64,000 nt of DNA from Adineta steineri (GCA_905250115.1 CAJNOI010000007.1:731796-795795); one strand, 5' to 3'. Shown: positions 21,869-35,375, counted from the stretch's first letter. Notes: generated by a model from the letters alone, not told the origin. Numbers and translations are program-made.

Positions 21869-24800
21869 ATGAATCTTAAACGTTTATTTGGTTGGTCTTA
21901 TGAGCTGATGAGGAATTACAATGCATTTATGCCAGAGGAAGACGAATATGATGAAGAACCAAGGGACCAAGCAACTGTTCGTGAACATCAAAAATATTCG
22001 ACTTGGTTGTATGTTCTTCTCCTTGTGGGTAAGATGAATGCAAGTTTTTTTCTTTAAAGAATACATCCTATTCCATAATGTTGCACATTGCAGGAATTAG
22101 TTTCTCCCCAGAATCCGTTTCTTCGAATCCGAAATTCCGTCTAATGACCCTTTCATCGAATTCCAGAATTTCTAGAACCTAATTCCTACGAATTTAGGAA
22201 TTGCGTGACGGAATCAAACCCTAACACTTCCCCCTTACGTACTGTCTTGAGTTGCAAAGCTATTCCGTTCCATACACGACTGAATTGCGGAATCAGTGTA
22301 ACTGATGTCGCGGGCGGAATGACTCCCGAATGTGCAGCATCGCAGAATAGGATGAGTGCTCCTGTGAACACATTTCTTGGAGAATTCTATCGGTTTGGGT
22401 GATCACTGTCATCTTGTGATATTAGAAAACCTTAAAATGTCTTTGAAAGAAAAACAATGGTAGAAATTCTCTTCGAAAAATCAGAGAAATTTTTTCATCT
22501 CATATCATTATTGAACTTTTTAATATTAGAATAATAATGTTCCATAATATTTTTTACATGTTGTTGCACAAAACAAGCAGGAATTTATATAGGAGCTTAA
22601 CCAGCGTTAGGAAATTTCATGTTTTTTGTACTATGACATCTGTAATTTATCATTACTAAAAACAAAGTCTGAGATTCTTGTCATGAATACAGATTATTTA
22701 TATAGATCGACTATGAATATAAATACCTTTGATTTTTGTTTAACTATGACTGAGTTATAAAACAAGGAAAGCGTCGATCCCTTAAACCTCGCTCGACTCA
22801 ATCCTGAAAGGAACAGTACATGTACTGCAAAAATGACAACGTTAGACTACTAAGCACATGATATAATGAGTTTAAGCAACTGAAAAAATGTTATTATAGG
22901 GAAACTACTCAAGTCGTGTTGGTATGCTCTGCTTTCGGTAAATAAAAAAGACGCTCGCGACACAAGAAAATTCATCTACTCTACCACACAGAGTTTCTTC
23001 CAGAAACATCAATGAGAAACACATGTCACGAATCTTTCCGTAGGTTGACTGATTCTCTTCCAATTGCTATAACTCCATCGGTAGTTACGCCATACATCTC
23101 GGTTTCTAACGCCATCCATGAATTCAGCCAACATCAAGGTGTTAATATCTACTAGTGATTCTGTCAAACGATGGTCATACCTTTATAGGAACACACTAGC
23201 AGAGACCGGTGCAAAATGCACGACAGATTCTATCAATAAGAGTGTCTTTCACAAAAGGGAATCCAACTATCAACAGTGCGCTTAAAACCTACACCGCTCA
23301 CTCTACCTCTATGCCACGCACTCGCCACCATTTTCACTCTCTCTTACCCGCTTCGAATCTATTTCGTCGACTCTCACATTTTCTCACCCCTTCCACTCGC
23401 TCTTATCCTATTTCACCCACTTATATCCTGTTTTATCAATTCCTACCAACACCCACCCATTTCTACTTCATTCCACTCATTTCTATCCTGTTCCCCCCCC
23501 CCCCACTTTTAACCTATGTCACTCATCTTCACTCACTTTTAACCTGGCTCACCCATTTCCATCCACTTCTACCTTATTTCACCCACTTCTATCCTATTTC
23601 ACCCATCTCCATTCACTTTCAACCTAGTTCACCCACTTCTACACTATTTCACCCAAATACACTCACTCTTACACTATTTCACCCAGTTCACCCGCTCCCA
23701 CCGACTCCTACCTTACCTCATCCACTTTTACTGATTTCACTCACTCTCAGGTTATAAGAAATGCTTGATGTTATGATAATGAAATCTAACTAGTTCAAAA
23801 AATTGACCAATCAGACACCGCACAAACACCCGAATTTCCGTGTTCCCAACTCATCTTTACAGGATTGAGAATAAATGCATTATTTACAAGAGTACTGACG
23901 AATATATACTATTGGGAATGCGCCGATCCTTACCAAAAACCGAAACTCCTCGGCTCAGGTTCGATCAAGTTTCGACCTCGGTCACAGCGAAGTTTTTTGG
24001 GTTCTCGCCTTTTAGTATGTGAGTATGCGGATGACAGTGTATGTAAGAGAGAATCTTGACAACATATCCATTTTCCATCAAGCCACATCTTCAAGAGCAA
24101 TATCTTGATTAATGGTAAAGAAGATCGGCAGCTGTCGATATTAAGGCTAATGAGAGACCCGCCCGAAGTGTTTCAATGTTTGTGAGCTGAGATTCTGCCC
24201 AGAAGTAGAGTATGATGAGAACGGAAAAACTCTAAAAGAATAAAGGCTCATTTTGGTTTTCCTTCTCAAATTGTGGCTTTTTGTCATTTCTACCACCTAT
24301 GCCAATAGATTCATTGAAAAAAAATCAAATAAGCGAGTTTTGCTATGAGATTCTACCCAAATATCGATCTTATGATCCTTTTATGAACCTAAAAGTTTCA
24401 ACTAAAGCAAATGCTTGCTTCTGAAAATAATGAGTACTGAAGAAAGTTGGTTTAGGATGTGTTGATTTTCGTTGGGTTTCTAATGTAGGATAATGGGCAG
24501 AAATTCTAGGGTTTTTCTCCGGATGTTTCCAAAATATTCTATTGAATTATAATTATAAACCTACGGAAATTGTCCGACGATTCCGGTTTGGAATCTTGCC
24601 TCCATGAAATCGCCGGAGGGTTCTCGAACCGAACGCTTCCGGGCCGAATTTTTCGACCGGGAGAGCGGAGGTGCAAGACTAAGAATGCTCGAGATCAGCC
24701 AAGTCTGGAATCACCCAACCTTGAGACTGATCGAGACCGAGTGGCTGGATATTATTGCATCCCATGCATCATACTTTGAAGAATATAAATTGTTTTAATA

Positions 24801-27800
24801 CACTCAGGTCGAAAAGTACGGACCGGCTCCCATGAGAAAATAATGGATCCTGCAGAAATAAACCGAAAATCTCCTAGAAAATCGAAGCAGTATTTTGCCC
24901 AGGAAAATGTCAGATTTTTCCGACGATTTTCGGCAGTTTCTGGACAGAAGGAAGCGGAAGTTAGTCGGAAAATCCGACGATTCACGGATCGAAATACTGC
25001 TTCCATTTTCCAGAGACTTTCGATGGTTTTCTTCAGGTTACTTCGTAGGATTATACGGATTTGGGAGTTAGAATTATTCTCCTGAGTAAGATCTTTTAAT
25101 AGAAAAATGAGAAATAAGAGCTGAAAAAATCGAACAACAGTAAATACATCAGCTTTCAATATTTTTCTTCAACAGAGAAAATCTAAAAAGTTCTTAAAAA
25201 AGCTATTTACTGAGTTGGCTTTTTATTCACACAACTGATGATTATCTTTCCTCTCGTTTGTCAGAATTATCTGAAAGATCTTCATGTTTCTAGTTGTCTC
25301 ATCATGTAAATATAATTAGTTATAGATTCCATAGATCTTCAAAAGTAGATAATAAAAAATGTAGAAGATGAAAGTATTTAACCGTTGAAACCATGCAATA
25401 TTATAGTTTTCGTTGATATTGTTTTTCAATTAATGAATCTTGATCTTTGGCATCTTATTACACTTCGTATGGTATTCTGTCACTAAACCATATATAGATA
25501 CGAGTACTCTAAGGAAAATTTCAAATAAGAATGTATAGAAAACAATTCTATTAGAACTTCCATGAATCTAAATCAATTTTTATAATCATTTAGTGTCACT
25601 CTATGTTCTTTTCTACATTGCATTGATGGAGCCACAATCTCAAACGATCACTGTTTCGAAAGTTACTCCTCTCATCTTTAATCAACTTTATGCTGATCAT
25701 GGTGACACTCTATCGTGTCCATGTACGACAAATGCAATACTTTTCAAAGATTTCGTTTCAAATGAAATCATATTTCATCCTATTTGTTCAAGTATTTTCG
25801 TTAGTCAGCAATGGATTCAAGCATTGTATAACCCAAATGCAAGTACATATACGCCACCGGATTTTCGAACAACGGCTATGTCTCAGGTACGGCAAATATT
25901 TGTTCTTGAACAACACTTGAAACTGAAGAATACTAGATGACGAATATGAATTACATAGTAGTTTTAAAAAGTCAAGTATGAAATAATTCAATTTCTTCTG
26001 CTAGTGTCTACACGAGTGTACTAATAGTTTTAGCTAGTTCAGCCAGAGCAAGCTTGTGCTGGATGATTGGATGAGAGTCTGACTATTACCAAACATAAAC
26101 TCAGAGAGAATGTATTACTCCTCTGATATACCCTTGTCGACAGTTGTAACTTCTCACGAATTCCTTATAGATTGTTACAAATAGTCAATAGATTTACATA
26201 TGTTCTTATCATTCAGTACTGTTATTGGTTCATCTTTTGTGTTCCCCATTGGAAATGAGAATGTTCTTTTCAAGAAACTATTGCCGACCAGGACTCGAAT
26301 AACATGTCGTTTGAACTGAAATTTCTCAGGTATTTTTTTCTTGAACTAGTAAGATTTGTGTAGTATAGAAGGTCCTATCTGACAATGATTGTATATCTTA
26401 AATACTATTCAGTCTCGAAAGTATCACTCATTTATTTTTAACATAGTTTTCTCTAGTTGCTTTGTTTAAATCAGATTCAGTTGATAAGATTGCCTAGAGT
26501 CGAACTACATTTATCAATAAAACATAGAGCAAAACGTTCAGTGTCCAAAGTTACATGAAACTAATAGAAGTCCTTGTTAGATGAATATCAATCAATCACA
26601 TATCTTATCCTTAGTAATAAAATTCAGAAATAATCATTTTAACCGACATTTTCTTTATTTAGTTCGAAATTTTGGCCAGTTTTTGTTCACTTTCCCAGGA
26701 TACAGTCTTCGAAAATCAGATCGATATTGGTAATAATGAATATATTACTATTTCTCTTCTTCCTGAAGTGCAAGTTCAAACTGAAGTAAATGGTACTGTT
26801 GGCTTCTTAAAAAACAGTGCCTCTGCTGGAATTATTTCATTTTTGAACTATCTCAGAATTATAACTCGAGCAAATTACTTAATCTCAGCTCTTAATACAA
26901 ATGCAGTGATGGGATTTTTTGTATTTTCAAGTGAATACAGAATTATGGGATCCACAACATTCTATAGTCCATATTCTAGTGATACTGATAAACCAGACTC
27001 TCATGTTGCTTGTAGTAATACAAATCCAATAACTCCAGCTGGTTTCTTTGAATATTCAACGGTATGGATATATGAGATTCATCAATGGTGGTATTTGCCT
27101 AGTCCTGGCACTATTATGGTCGATGGTTTTTTTGGAGGATGTACACCTCTTGAAAGTATTCTTCAAAGTACACTTGATTGTTTGTATGATGTGACATGTA
27201 TTCAGTTATTGCTCAATTACTTTCCAGCACTTAATCAAGTGTGTTTCATATTATCTCATCTTTCTTTCATAATTCTTTTTGTTTAGATACAATTGAATTG
27301 GACCAATTCTGTTCTAACTTCAAAACAACAAAATGCTTCTGTAATAGATTATCTGGATGATCTTTTCATTGAAGAATGGTCAATAGAAATGAATTATTCA
27401 AAATATTTTGATGAATGTGCTGCTTCATACTGCACATATACTACAACAGATCGGAACGATTTTACTTATGCAATTACTTTGTCCATCAGTCTGTATGGTG
27501 GTCTCATTGTCATATTTCGTTTAATTGCACCATTCTTGATTAGCAGTGCAATGAAATTAAGATATCGTCCAAGAAACGCAAATGTTAATTTGGGTATGTC
27601 TTGAATCAACTGAAAATAGATTCATCCTAGATCTGTTTTATGTATAATTTGTAGGAGCCCAAAATACATTTATATATAAATTTATTGAATCGGTAAAGCG
27701 ATTAAACTTGTTTAAGGTGGCTAATGAACGAACAGAAAATAATATTAAACAACAGAAGATTATCACACGTGTATATCTGATTTTACTAACTGGTAAGATT

Positions 27801-30800
27801 ACTTTTATTGCATTTTTTTTTTCTATTATCCCTAAAGATAACAAAAAGTGTGTTGGCTGTGAGTAATCATTTTTTATTTCAGACTGTACGAGTAATTTAT
27901 CGATAAAAACAGATAGAGTATGCGTTCTTGCAGGTACACATTTTTCTTGTTGTATATCTTGAGGATGTGAAGGTAGGTGAGAGTTCAATTCTATACAAAG
28001 TCTTATCGTACAAGATATATCCCTATTGATACATATGTCTTTTTTTTCTATTACCAGGGTCATTTCTCATTCTTCTTCTCTTTACTTCATTGAGTACTCA
28101 AACAGTTACCATAACTGTAAAAAAAACCATCATTAAGCATTTTTAACGATTTGCAAGCCGTACATCCAGATACACTCAAATGTCCTTGTTCAACTGTAGC
28201 AATACCTTATCAGAAATTTGTCTCATTGTCTCCAATCTTGCACCAAATATGTTCAAGTGATTTTGTTGGGGCTCGTTGGCTCGTAATTATGGGAAAAGGC
28301 ACAAATTCTTATATATCTAGCGATTGGCGTAATATAGCTAACGGACAGCTTCTGTTGTTGTCGAATCTTTGTCAATTAGCTAATAACATGATCGATGATG
28401 CTATCCATCGCTTTCTCTTACAAACGTTTATTGCTTCAACTGCATTGATAGAAATTGATTTAAATACACAATTAAATGCAACTCTCAATCAACTTTTCCA
28501 ATCAACAATTGTCCGTTTCGCATTTCTTGTTGATACAGTAAATCTTTTTCTGCAAGTTGATCAGCCTTTTGTGGGATTAATACAAAATGGCGCGACGAAT
28601 TTCTTCCCAAATTTAATTCTAAGTACACAGCAAAATGAGATCCATAACCAAACATTGAAGGTACGTCCAGAAGCTTCAAAGATTTTCTTTTGAATTTTTA
28701 TATATATTTCCTTTCTCATATTATCTTCAAATGAACGTAGTTAAAAGCATTGCAGGTGATACCTAATTGACAGTGAAGATTGACTTTTCAGAATTATAGT
28801 TCTCTTTTGATAGAGTTAGAATGTATTATTATTGCATTTTATCAATATAGATAAATTCGGTGGCTTAAATAAACCTCGGTAGTTCTTGGGGTGAGAAATT
28901 TGTGATTATGTCCATGAGCGTTCATTCATTACACTCTATTTGTTTGCATTAACAATAGCGAAAACAAACATAGAAAGTGAACAGGAACGGCTAAAGCAGT
29001 AAATAACTGGAATAACACCAGAGCAACTGGAAAGTTAGCTGATTATTTCTCATATTTCGAACAGTCTTATAAAAACAAGAGCTAAAATGGTCTAATTTTT
29101 AGGGTGAGTAAGAGTCGACACTTCTCTATCTCTCTAGTTGTCATATAATGATTGCAATGTCTAATATCACTTATATCAATCATCTTAAAATTGAGAGACT
29201 GAATTTGGATGAAGGAATAGTTCTGATTCACATCCGCAACCTACACTCTTACGAACGATATCCTGGTAGATTTTCTCGTTCAGAAAAATTATTAATTCTG
29301 CAACAGAAAATAATTTTTCGTAACTGATTCAGGAGAAAACATAAAGTTTTATTGTTTTTTAGGTGACATTTGTCCTAAGTGGGCCTACTGGTATCAATTC
29401 GGGCAAGGTCAATTGTATATGTGCTACAAATCCTAATTGTGAAGATCCAGTCGCTGTCGACAATAATGATTATGTGTATGACCATGTCGATGTTGAGATC
29501 GCTTATATAGTACCAGGATCAATAGCTGGCTGCTCTTCTAGTCATTCTCTTCAACTTTCGACACTTGAATGTTTCTATTCAGATTCAGATTGTTTTTCAA
29601 TTGTAATGAATTACATACAAAAAGCATATTTTGCCAATGTTTTATATCCAGTATGGTTTGATCCAAGTCCTCTCATTTATGACTCAAGATTGAGTCGTTT
29701 TCCTCCAAATACTTCAATTAACACCATAGTGAAAAACATAATGGTTGAAGAATGGAATCCATCTACATCATATAATAACTTTTATGAATCATGCGCCCCA
29801 AATTACTGCACTTATTCTCAAACAATTCCCACAAATTCTGTTGTTGGAGTAATAATAAAATTAGTATCCATGATTGGTGGTCTTATTGTCTCACTGCATC
29901 TTATTACACCTCTACTTGTCAAGTTTATTATTTACCTACTTTCAATGATCAACAAAAGACAACAGGAGCCAGAACAACAACAAGGTAATCGCTCATTAGT
30001 TATTTTTTAATAACCAGAGATTGATTATTTTACCAAGATTGAATCTTGTTTCTATATATTTTATATAGATCCATGTAAAAAATCGGTTATAATGGCATGA
30101 TTTTCATCAAAGTTTTACTTTTTTCGTTACCATAGTATAAATAAATAAGGAAACCTCGGATTCAAATCCTAGTATTATGTGTACTTCAAAAAGTGAAAAC
30201 ATTTGTTTTGAAACTGACTTCTCTAAAACTCTTTGGAAAAAGAGTCTTGACTGAAGTGGATAAACAGTAGATCGGATACACTTAGTAAAAGAAATTGAGT
30301 GTTTTCAATCGGATTCTTCTGTAACAAAATCAAAAATATAATCGGACTGGAGATTGTGATCTTCAATGATTATTTTTCGATATAGAAAAATAATTCTATA
30401 GCGAAACGGTTACTCTTTTCATATACGTTTTTTTACATGGGAAATGAGAAAAACGACAAGTACAAGTACTTTATGATCTAACGTGACATCTATTAAATAA
30501 TTGTTGAATTCAGAATGCAGGTGAGATATAAATACGGCACCTAGCCACATCCACACTTTCATTTGGGAGTGTTGTGAGATGGGATTTTGAGACAACTATT
30601 TAATACATGAACTGGAAAAGTTTTTTATTCTTGAAATAATTGTTTGATCTAAGACTTGTACTTACTTGATGAACAGAGAGAATATTAGATTTATCTTTTT
30701 GTTTATAGTTCGTCTTAAATGGTTTGATCAATTGAAATTGACTACTCGAAATGTGGCTTCACTTGTGTACACCAAATCAATTAGTTTAAACATATTCCCT

Positions 30801-32408
30801 CGACGAGAGTTTGGAAATAATATTGATCAAGTGACAGTTAGACGTCTTGGTCAATGGTCTACTCGTCTTTACATAGCCTTGATGATCATTGGACTTGCTA
30901 TTCTTACTTTGTATAGTGTTGTTCAACCTCACAGTTTAACAAAAAGTTTTAATCAACCATCTTTCAATTTATATAATCAACTCTTTCAAAAATATGGTGA
31001 TCAATTGAAATGTTCATGTTCATCGATTGCATCGACATATAATCACTTTGTGAAAATTGAACCCGCATTTCATGAGGTAAGAAGAGATTACTGTAGTCCG
31101 TTTATTTTGAAAGGATGTATATTTCCTTATAGCAATCAAATTCACTCTTTCTTTTTTCTTTTATTAACTATAGATCTGTTCGAGTCCATTTGTTTCAGAC
31201 GAATGGCGAATGAATCTCACAGCTGGTCTTGATTTAGATCTCTCTAGCTACACATTAATGGATTATCGTCGTTTTCTGTCTGCTCATTTACAATATCTCC
31301 AAGGATTATGTAAAATATCCATTGAATCAACGAATAACTCTGTTGATCAACTCCTATCTTCGCTACTTGTCACCACTCAACTTTTACCAGAAACGGTTTT
31401 TTACGAACGCACAGATTTGCTGATTAAACACAGCAAATCAAGTGCTCCTACAACATTCGCTCGTCTTAATTTCTTAACGCGAAGTGTAAATCATGGAAAT
31501 GCTATTATATCAAGCTATGGAACGAATTTCGAGTATATTGGTCCTTGGTATGGATGGTACTCTTATGCAATTACTCAACCTAAAATCTATGACAATGGTT
31601 GTTCTTGTGCACTGTATCCAAATTGTACCAGTCAAGCACGTTTTATTGAAATGAATTCTTCTGAAATTATTCCAATCAGAGGTTTGAAAATAGGTTGCAC
31701 ACCAAGTGAATCATTTCTTCTTTCTAATCTCGCATGTTTCTATGATCAATCATGTATTAATATCATTCAACAATATACCAATTCGACAAATTCTTCTATT
31801 TCTCTCGCGATAACAAAGAGTCAATTCTCAATTAATACTACTATAGCTGAACTTATAAATGATCTATTTGTTGAAGAATGGGCAACAAATATTAATTATT
31901 CATCCTATTATGAACAATGTTCACCATTGTTATGTTCGTATACCTACAGCAAACAAATTAACCTTCTCTATACGATAACTCTTATACTTGGTCTTCAAGG
32001 TGGTCTCACTATTGTTCTCAAGTGGATTTGTCCAAAAATAGTTCGAATTGCAGCCAAAGTATATCATCGGCGAAAGAAGCGGACGAATATTGTTTGCTCT
32101 GTTGATTCTCTTCCAGTCAATACCACACAGACTGTTAACATAAACATACATAGTTCTACTAGTGATGCAGACCGAATCTTAAATGATGTAACATCACAGT
32201 ATGTCTTCTTTATTTTCATTTGATTCCTTATTCTATAATTCTGTTCATTAGAACAAATTTGGCTTCACCATTTCAATGTTCTTTCAAACGCGTCTTATGG
32301 TGTATACTGTTGATGCTTCTGATAATAGCTCTCATCATATTTTCCTATGTATCCGATGAATTTATTCTATCACAAACGTCAATAATCGTATCCTACCTGT
32401 TAATATAA
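21869..32408 (+). CDS. Three-module Cys-rich membrane protein, ~1,415 residues, 10 exons
   Basis: Exons: 21869-22028, 25594-25886, 26663-27238, 27287-27593 (module A); 27655-27792, 28058-28660, 29363-29984 (B); 30709-31076, 31174-32198 (C); 32252-32408 (tail). After removing one surplus T at 28140-28144 they total 4248 nt, with all phases agreeing. Each module is ~445-465 residues: a membrane segment (e.g. WLYVLLLVVSLYVLFYIAL), a Cys-rich outer domain with CPC or CSC, ICSS, GC.. and L.CxYxxxC motifs, EEW..N(Y)S..(Y/F)..C....C(T/S)Y, and a second membrane segment (SLYGGLIVIFRLIAP). Module B has no ATG of its own and joins A through a 61-bp intron in phase; B to C also fits, although C has an ATG at 30669. 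The tail adds a seventh segment. I know similar single modules as an uncharacterised bdelloid family; function unknown. The weak points are the 3.6-kb first intron and B-C joining. Confidence 0.62.
22090..22335. repeat. GAATTCC-saturated segment inside intron 1
   Basis: About 245 bp packed with GGAAT/ATTCC/GAATT words on both strands, richer in GC than its surroundings, with no coding sense. It resembles the interior of the hAT-type element at 16261 in style (one short word and its complement repeated) but not in sequence. Clear terminal repeats were not found. Confidence 0.35.
23290..23757. repeat. Degenerate polypyrimidine array, ~20-22 bp unit
   Basis: Nearly 470 bp in which the plus strand is almost purely C, T and A, built from variants of CTATTTCACCCACTTCTATC, with a C run at ~23495-23506. 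Lack of G makes it open in two frames, which gives false Pro/Thr/His/Leu-rich proteins. It lies in the 3.6-kb first intron of the three-module gene. Confidence 0.7.
24855..25045. repeat. Imperfect inverted repeat (foldback), ~40-bp arms
   Basis: The left arm includes AAAATCGAAGCAGTATTTTG near 24877-24897; the right arm, read as its complement, includes GGAAAATGGAAGCAGTATTT near 24991-25010. Similarity extends outward to AAACC on both arms. The interior carries two CCGACGATT words in the same orientation. GC is above background. No flanking duplication was identified. Confidence 0.55.
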
Positions 32409-32829
32409 CTCGATTGTTTCCTTGTCGAGCAAGATAAATGGAAAATATGTATTAAGAACGAAATGAGAATAGAATCAAACTTGTCAAAACAAGCAGTGAT
32501 TTATCAGTCAGTGAATTATAAGTGAATTGCGCCTATTTAATCAAGTATTTGTTCGATAAAACGATGATGGTAATAATTGAAGAATAGAGATAGTAAAGAT
32601 CATGTGGATCCGATGATTGCCAATGAACTTTTGAAGTTTTATCAGAACTCCTATTAGTTTCGAGCGAAAGAACAAAATTGTACTGTTTTAATTAAATCGA
32701 ATAAATAAATTTTTCCTGCAATAATCTTATTCAATTATGTTGATAAAAAGGATTTTGTAGAAAATAGTTTTTGATACCTAAGATATTGTATGTGTCTAAA
32801 TGAATATTTGTTGCATGCATCTTTATTAG

Positions 32830-34973
32830 TGTTGTCGACAACTGGAACAACCAGTATCAGTACCAATACACAAACAACAACAACAAGTACGATAACAACA
32901 ACAAATTCAATGGCAACCAGTGAGTTTATTTAAACTATCTTTATTTTTTCAATAATCTTTCGAATAAGCGACATATAACAGTACTCGAGTTTTATCTGAG
33001 CGATGATGTAGATGTGCAAAGTGATTTTCAAAGATATTTCAGTTCTCTATTAAGATATAGAGGACAGTGTTTTTTATCAATAATCAAACTACTATCATGT
33101 TTTCAAGTAAATTTTCGAAATTTATTCTTTGGATAACAATTAAATAGTTCACTTTATTTACAAAATAGCCCTTCCTATATCCAAAATCGAACTGTGTCTC
33201 TTCAATTAAATATAATATACATGAATCTTATATCACAATAACAGATGTCTAAGTACAATCTCATATAATTGGTCTCATATTCGAGAGAACGCTTAAGATC
33301 TTTATTTCACGTCAATAAACCAATTCTTGCGCTTGAATAGATGACGCTAATAGAAAAACGAATACTTCTTTGTTTATAATGGAATTGTTCTGCATATATT
33401 GTATAGTCAAATACATAGATCAAGAAAGATGCTGAATATTATAAATTAAGCTCTAATAAAATAAACAAAAAAGATGAAGATTCTTCGAAAGTGTAAATCT
33501 TTTGGCAAACGCTCAACAATAAACTTATAGAATTATATTAGTCTGATTTAATAAATGTAAAAAATCCAGTGTTTCATTTAACAAGCCTTAGTGAATGTTG
33601 ACATTATAACTCGTAGAAATATTTGATATTGAGTGATCACTAATATATGTATAAAGTATCGGGTCAGTATAGACGTTTATAATGATTGAAAATTTGATTA
33701 AAGATAATGAAATGTAAAGCATCAAGTACGCTTTGTCCTGGATGTATTGAGTTTCGCTGCTTTTTTACTCTCATAAATTCTTTTCCAATTATTTTTAGAC
33801 TAGACAGTGAAAATTACTCCATCATTTGTTTCTTTTTAGTACCATCTTGTCAGTTACAATTTCAACCAATAAAAATAGATGTAGGATATGATTATCCTGA
33901 ACTACAATCACCCATTGTCGCTGATTTCAACAATGATGGTCGACTCGACCTTGCTTTTATCTCTAACAACAATGCTGTAAATTTGATGGTTGGAAATGGC
34001 GATGGGACTTTGACACTACAGTGGACGTTTTTAGCAGGAAGTCTTGCTACTTTATTGGGTGTTACTTTTGGTGATTTAAATGGTGATAGCATACTTGATC
34101 TTATTTTTATCGATCAGAATGCAAATCATGTGGGGATTTTTTTTTGGATATGGGAACGGAACTTTTGATACATTAACAACATTATCTACCGGAAATAACA
34201 GTCAACCTTATGAAATCACGGTAGCTAATTTCAATGGTGACAATTACTTAGATATTGCTGTTACTAACGAATACGGAAATAATGTTGGTGTGTTTCTTGG
34301 AAAGGGTAATAGAACTTTTTCAGCACAAACAACCTTCGCTACTGGCTTTAGTAGTCACCCACATTGGATTGTTGCAGTTGATTTTAACAATGATAGTTAT
34401 ATAGACATCGCTGTCGTAAATTTTGTTGATAGAAATATTGGTGTATTTATTGGGCATGGTAATGGAACGTTTGATGCACAACAAACGTATTTTGCTGGAG
34501 GTTATTATTATGTAAATAGTTTCGCCATTGGTGATTTTAACAGTGACGGTCATCTCGACGTTGCTGTTTCATATGTCTATTCTTATAATAATGCAGGTGG
34601 TCTGGGTATATTATTCGGATGTGGTAATGGAACTTTGAATGGAAGAAAGATATTTAACATGGGAACTACATCAGTAACGTCGAAAATTACTGTCGGTGAT
34701 TTCAATGGAGATGGCCACTTGGACGTCGTTGTTTGTTCTGGAGATCACCTTGGTTTAAATGTTTTAGTTGGAGATGGAAATGGAGATTTTGGATTGCAAA
34801 CGATGGCTTGGAATCAATCACGTGGTTCTTGGGTTACACTCAATGTCGGTGATTTTAATGGTGATGGTTATCAAGATATAGTTTATACGGACGACTCTGG
34901 TAATCTGTATATTTTTTTGAACACAGGACAATGCTACCAAAATAAGACTCTCGAGACAAGCACACGCGTCTAA
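32830..34973 (+). CDS. Thr-rich linker plus seven FG-GAP/VCBS repeats; frameshift; N-terminus unresolved
   Basis: Exon 32830-32919 encodes a mucin-like Thr/Ser linker (LSTTGTTSISTNTQTTTTST). It joins in phase to exon 33840-34973, which carries about seven FG-GAP repeats with Ca-binding loops such as DFNNDGRLDLAF, DLNGDSILDLIF, NFNGDNYLDIAV, DFNSDGHLDVAV and DFNGDGHLDVVV. These form an integrin-alpha-like propeller expected outside the cell. The T9 run at 34137-34145 has one T too many: with eight the frame continues as VGIFFGYGNGTF, with nine it stops soon after. Related bdelloid proteins usually have a membrane anchor before the Thr linker. The hydrophobic exon at 32252-32408 looks like such an anchor, but its obvious donors are in the wrong phase; an ATG at 32790 is another possible start. 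Confidence 0.7.
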
Positions 34974-35189
34974 TAATGATTTTTATTGAATTTTCTTTGA
35001 AAATATTCTCAATTGAGAAGTATTTTCTTAAAAGAAAATTTACTTTTAACAAAAACATTACAAAACCATTTTTATTTATCTCAAATTAGTTAGAAAGCTT
35101 TTCATATCAAAAGAAACTTGCAGAAGAATAATATAAAGACGATAAGACAGTATTTGACTTGATGAACTCTTCTACATGCTTTTCTTTCT

Positions 35190-35345
35190 ATTATTTTATT
35201 GTATTTGTTGTGTTGTTTACTATTTTATTGTATTATTATTATCTTATTGTATTTGTTGTGTTGTTTACCATTTTATTGCATTATTATCTTATTATGTGTG
35301 TTGTGTTGTTTTGCTTACCATTTTATTGTATTATTATCTTTTATT
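35190..35345. repeat. Minisatellite, ~60-bp unit, about 2.7 copies
   Basis: Copies of a unit containing TATTTGTTGTGTTGTTTAC and CATTTTATTGTATTATTATC follow each other head to tail with small differences. The strand is T/G-rich with few C. Confidence 0.7.
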
Positions 35346-35350
35346 CAATT

Positions 35351-35375
35351 GCGGGTGGGTGTGGATAGGGGTGAG
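35351..35375 (+). repeat. Short G-rich telomere-like tract
   Basis: GCGGGTGGGTGTGGATAGGGG follows the minisatellite directly. No C-rich arm is seen nearby, so it may be a half unit of the foldback family or an isolated tract. Confidence 0.45.

Noticed and set aside
23209..23757. A 182-residue Pro/Thr/His/Leu-rich open frame
   Set aside because: It is translation of the G-poor polypyrimidine array, which lacks stops by composition.
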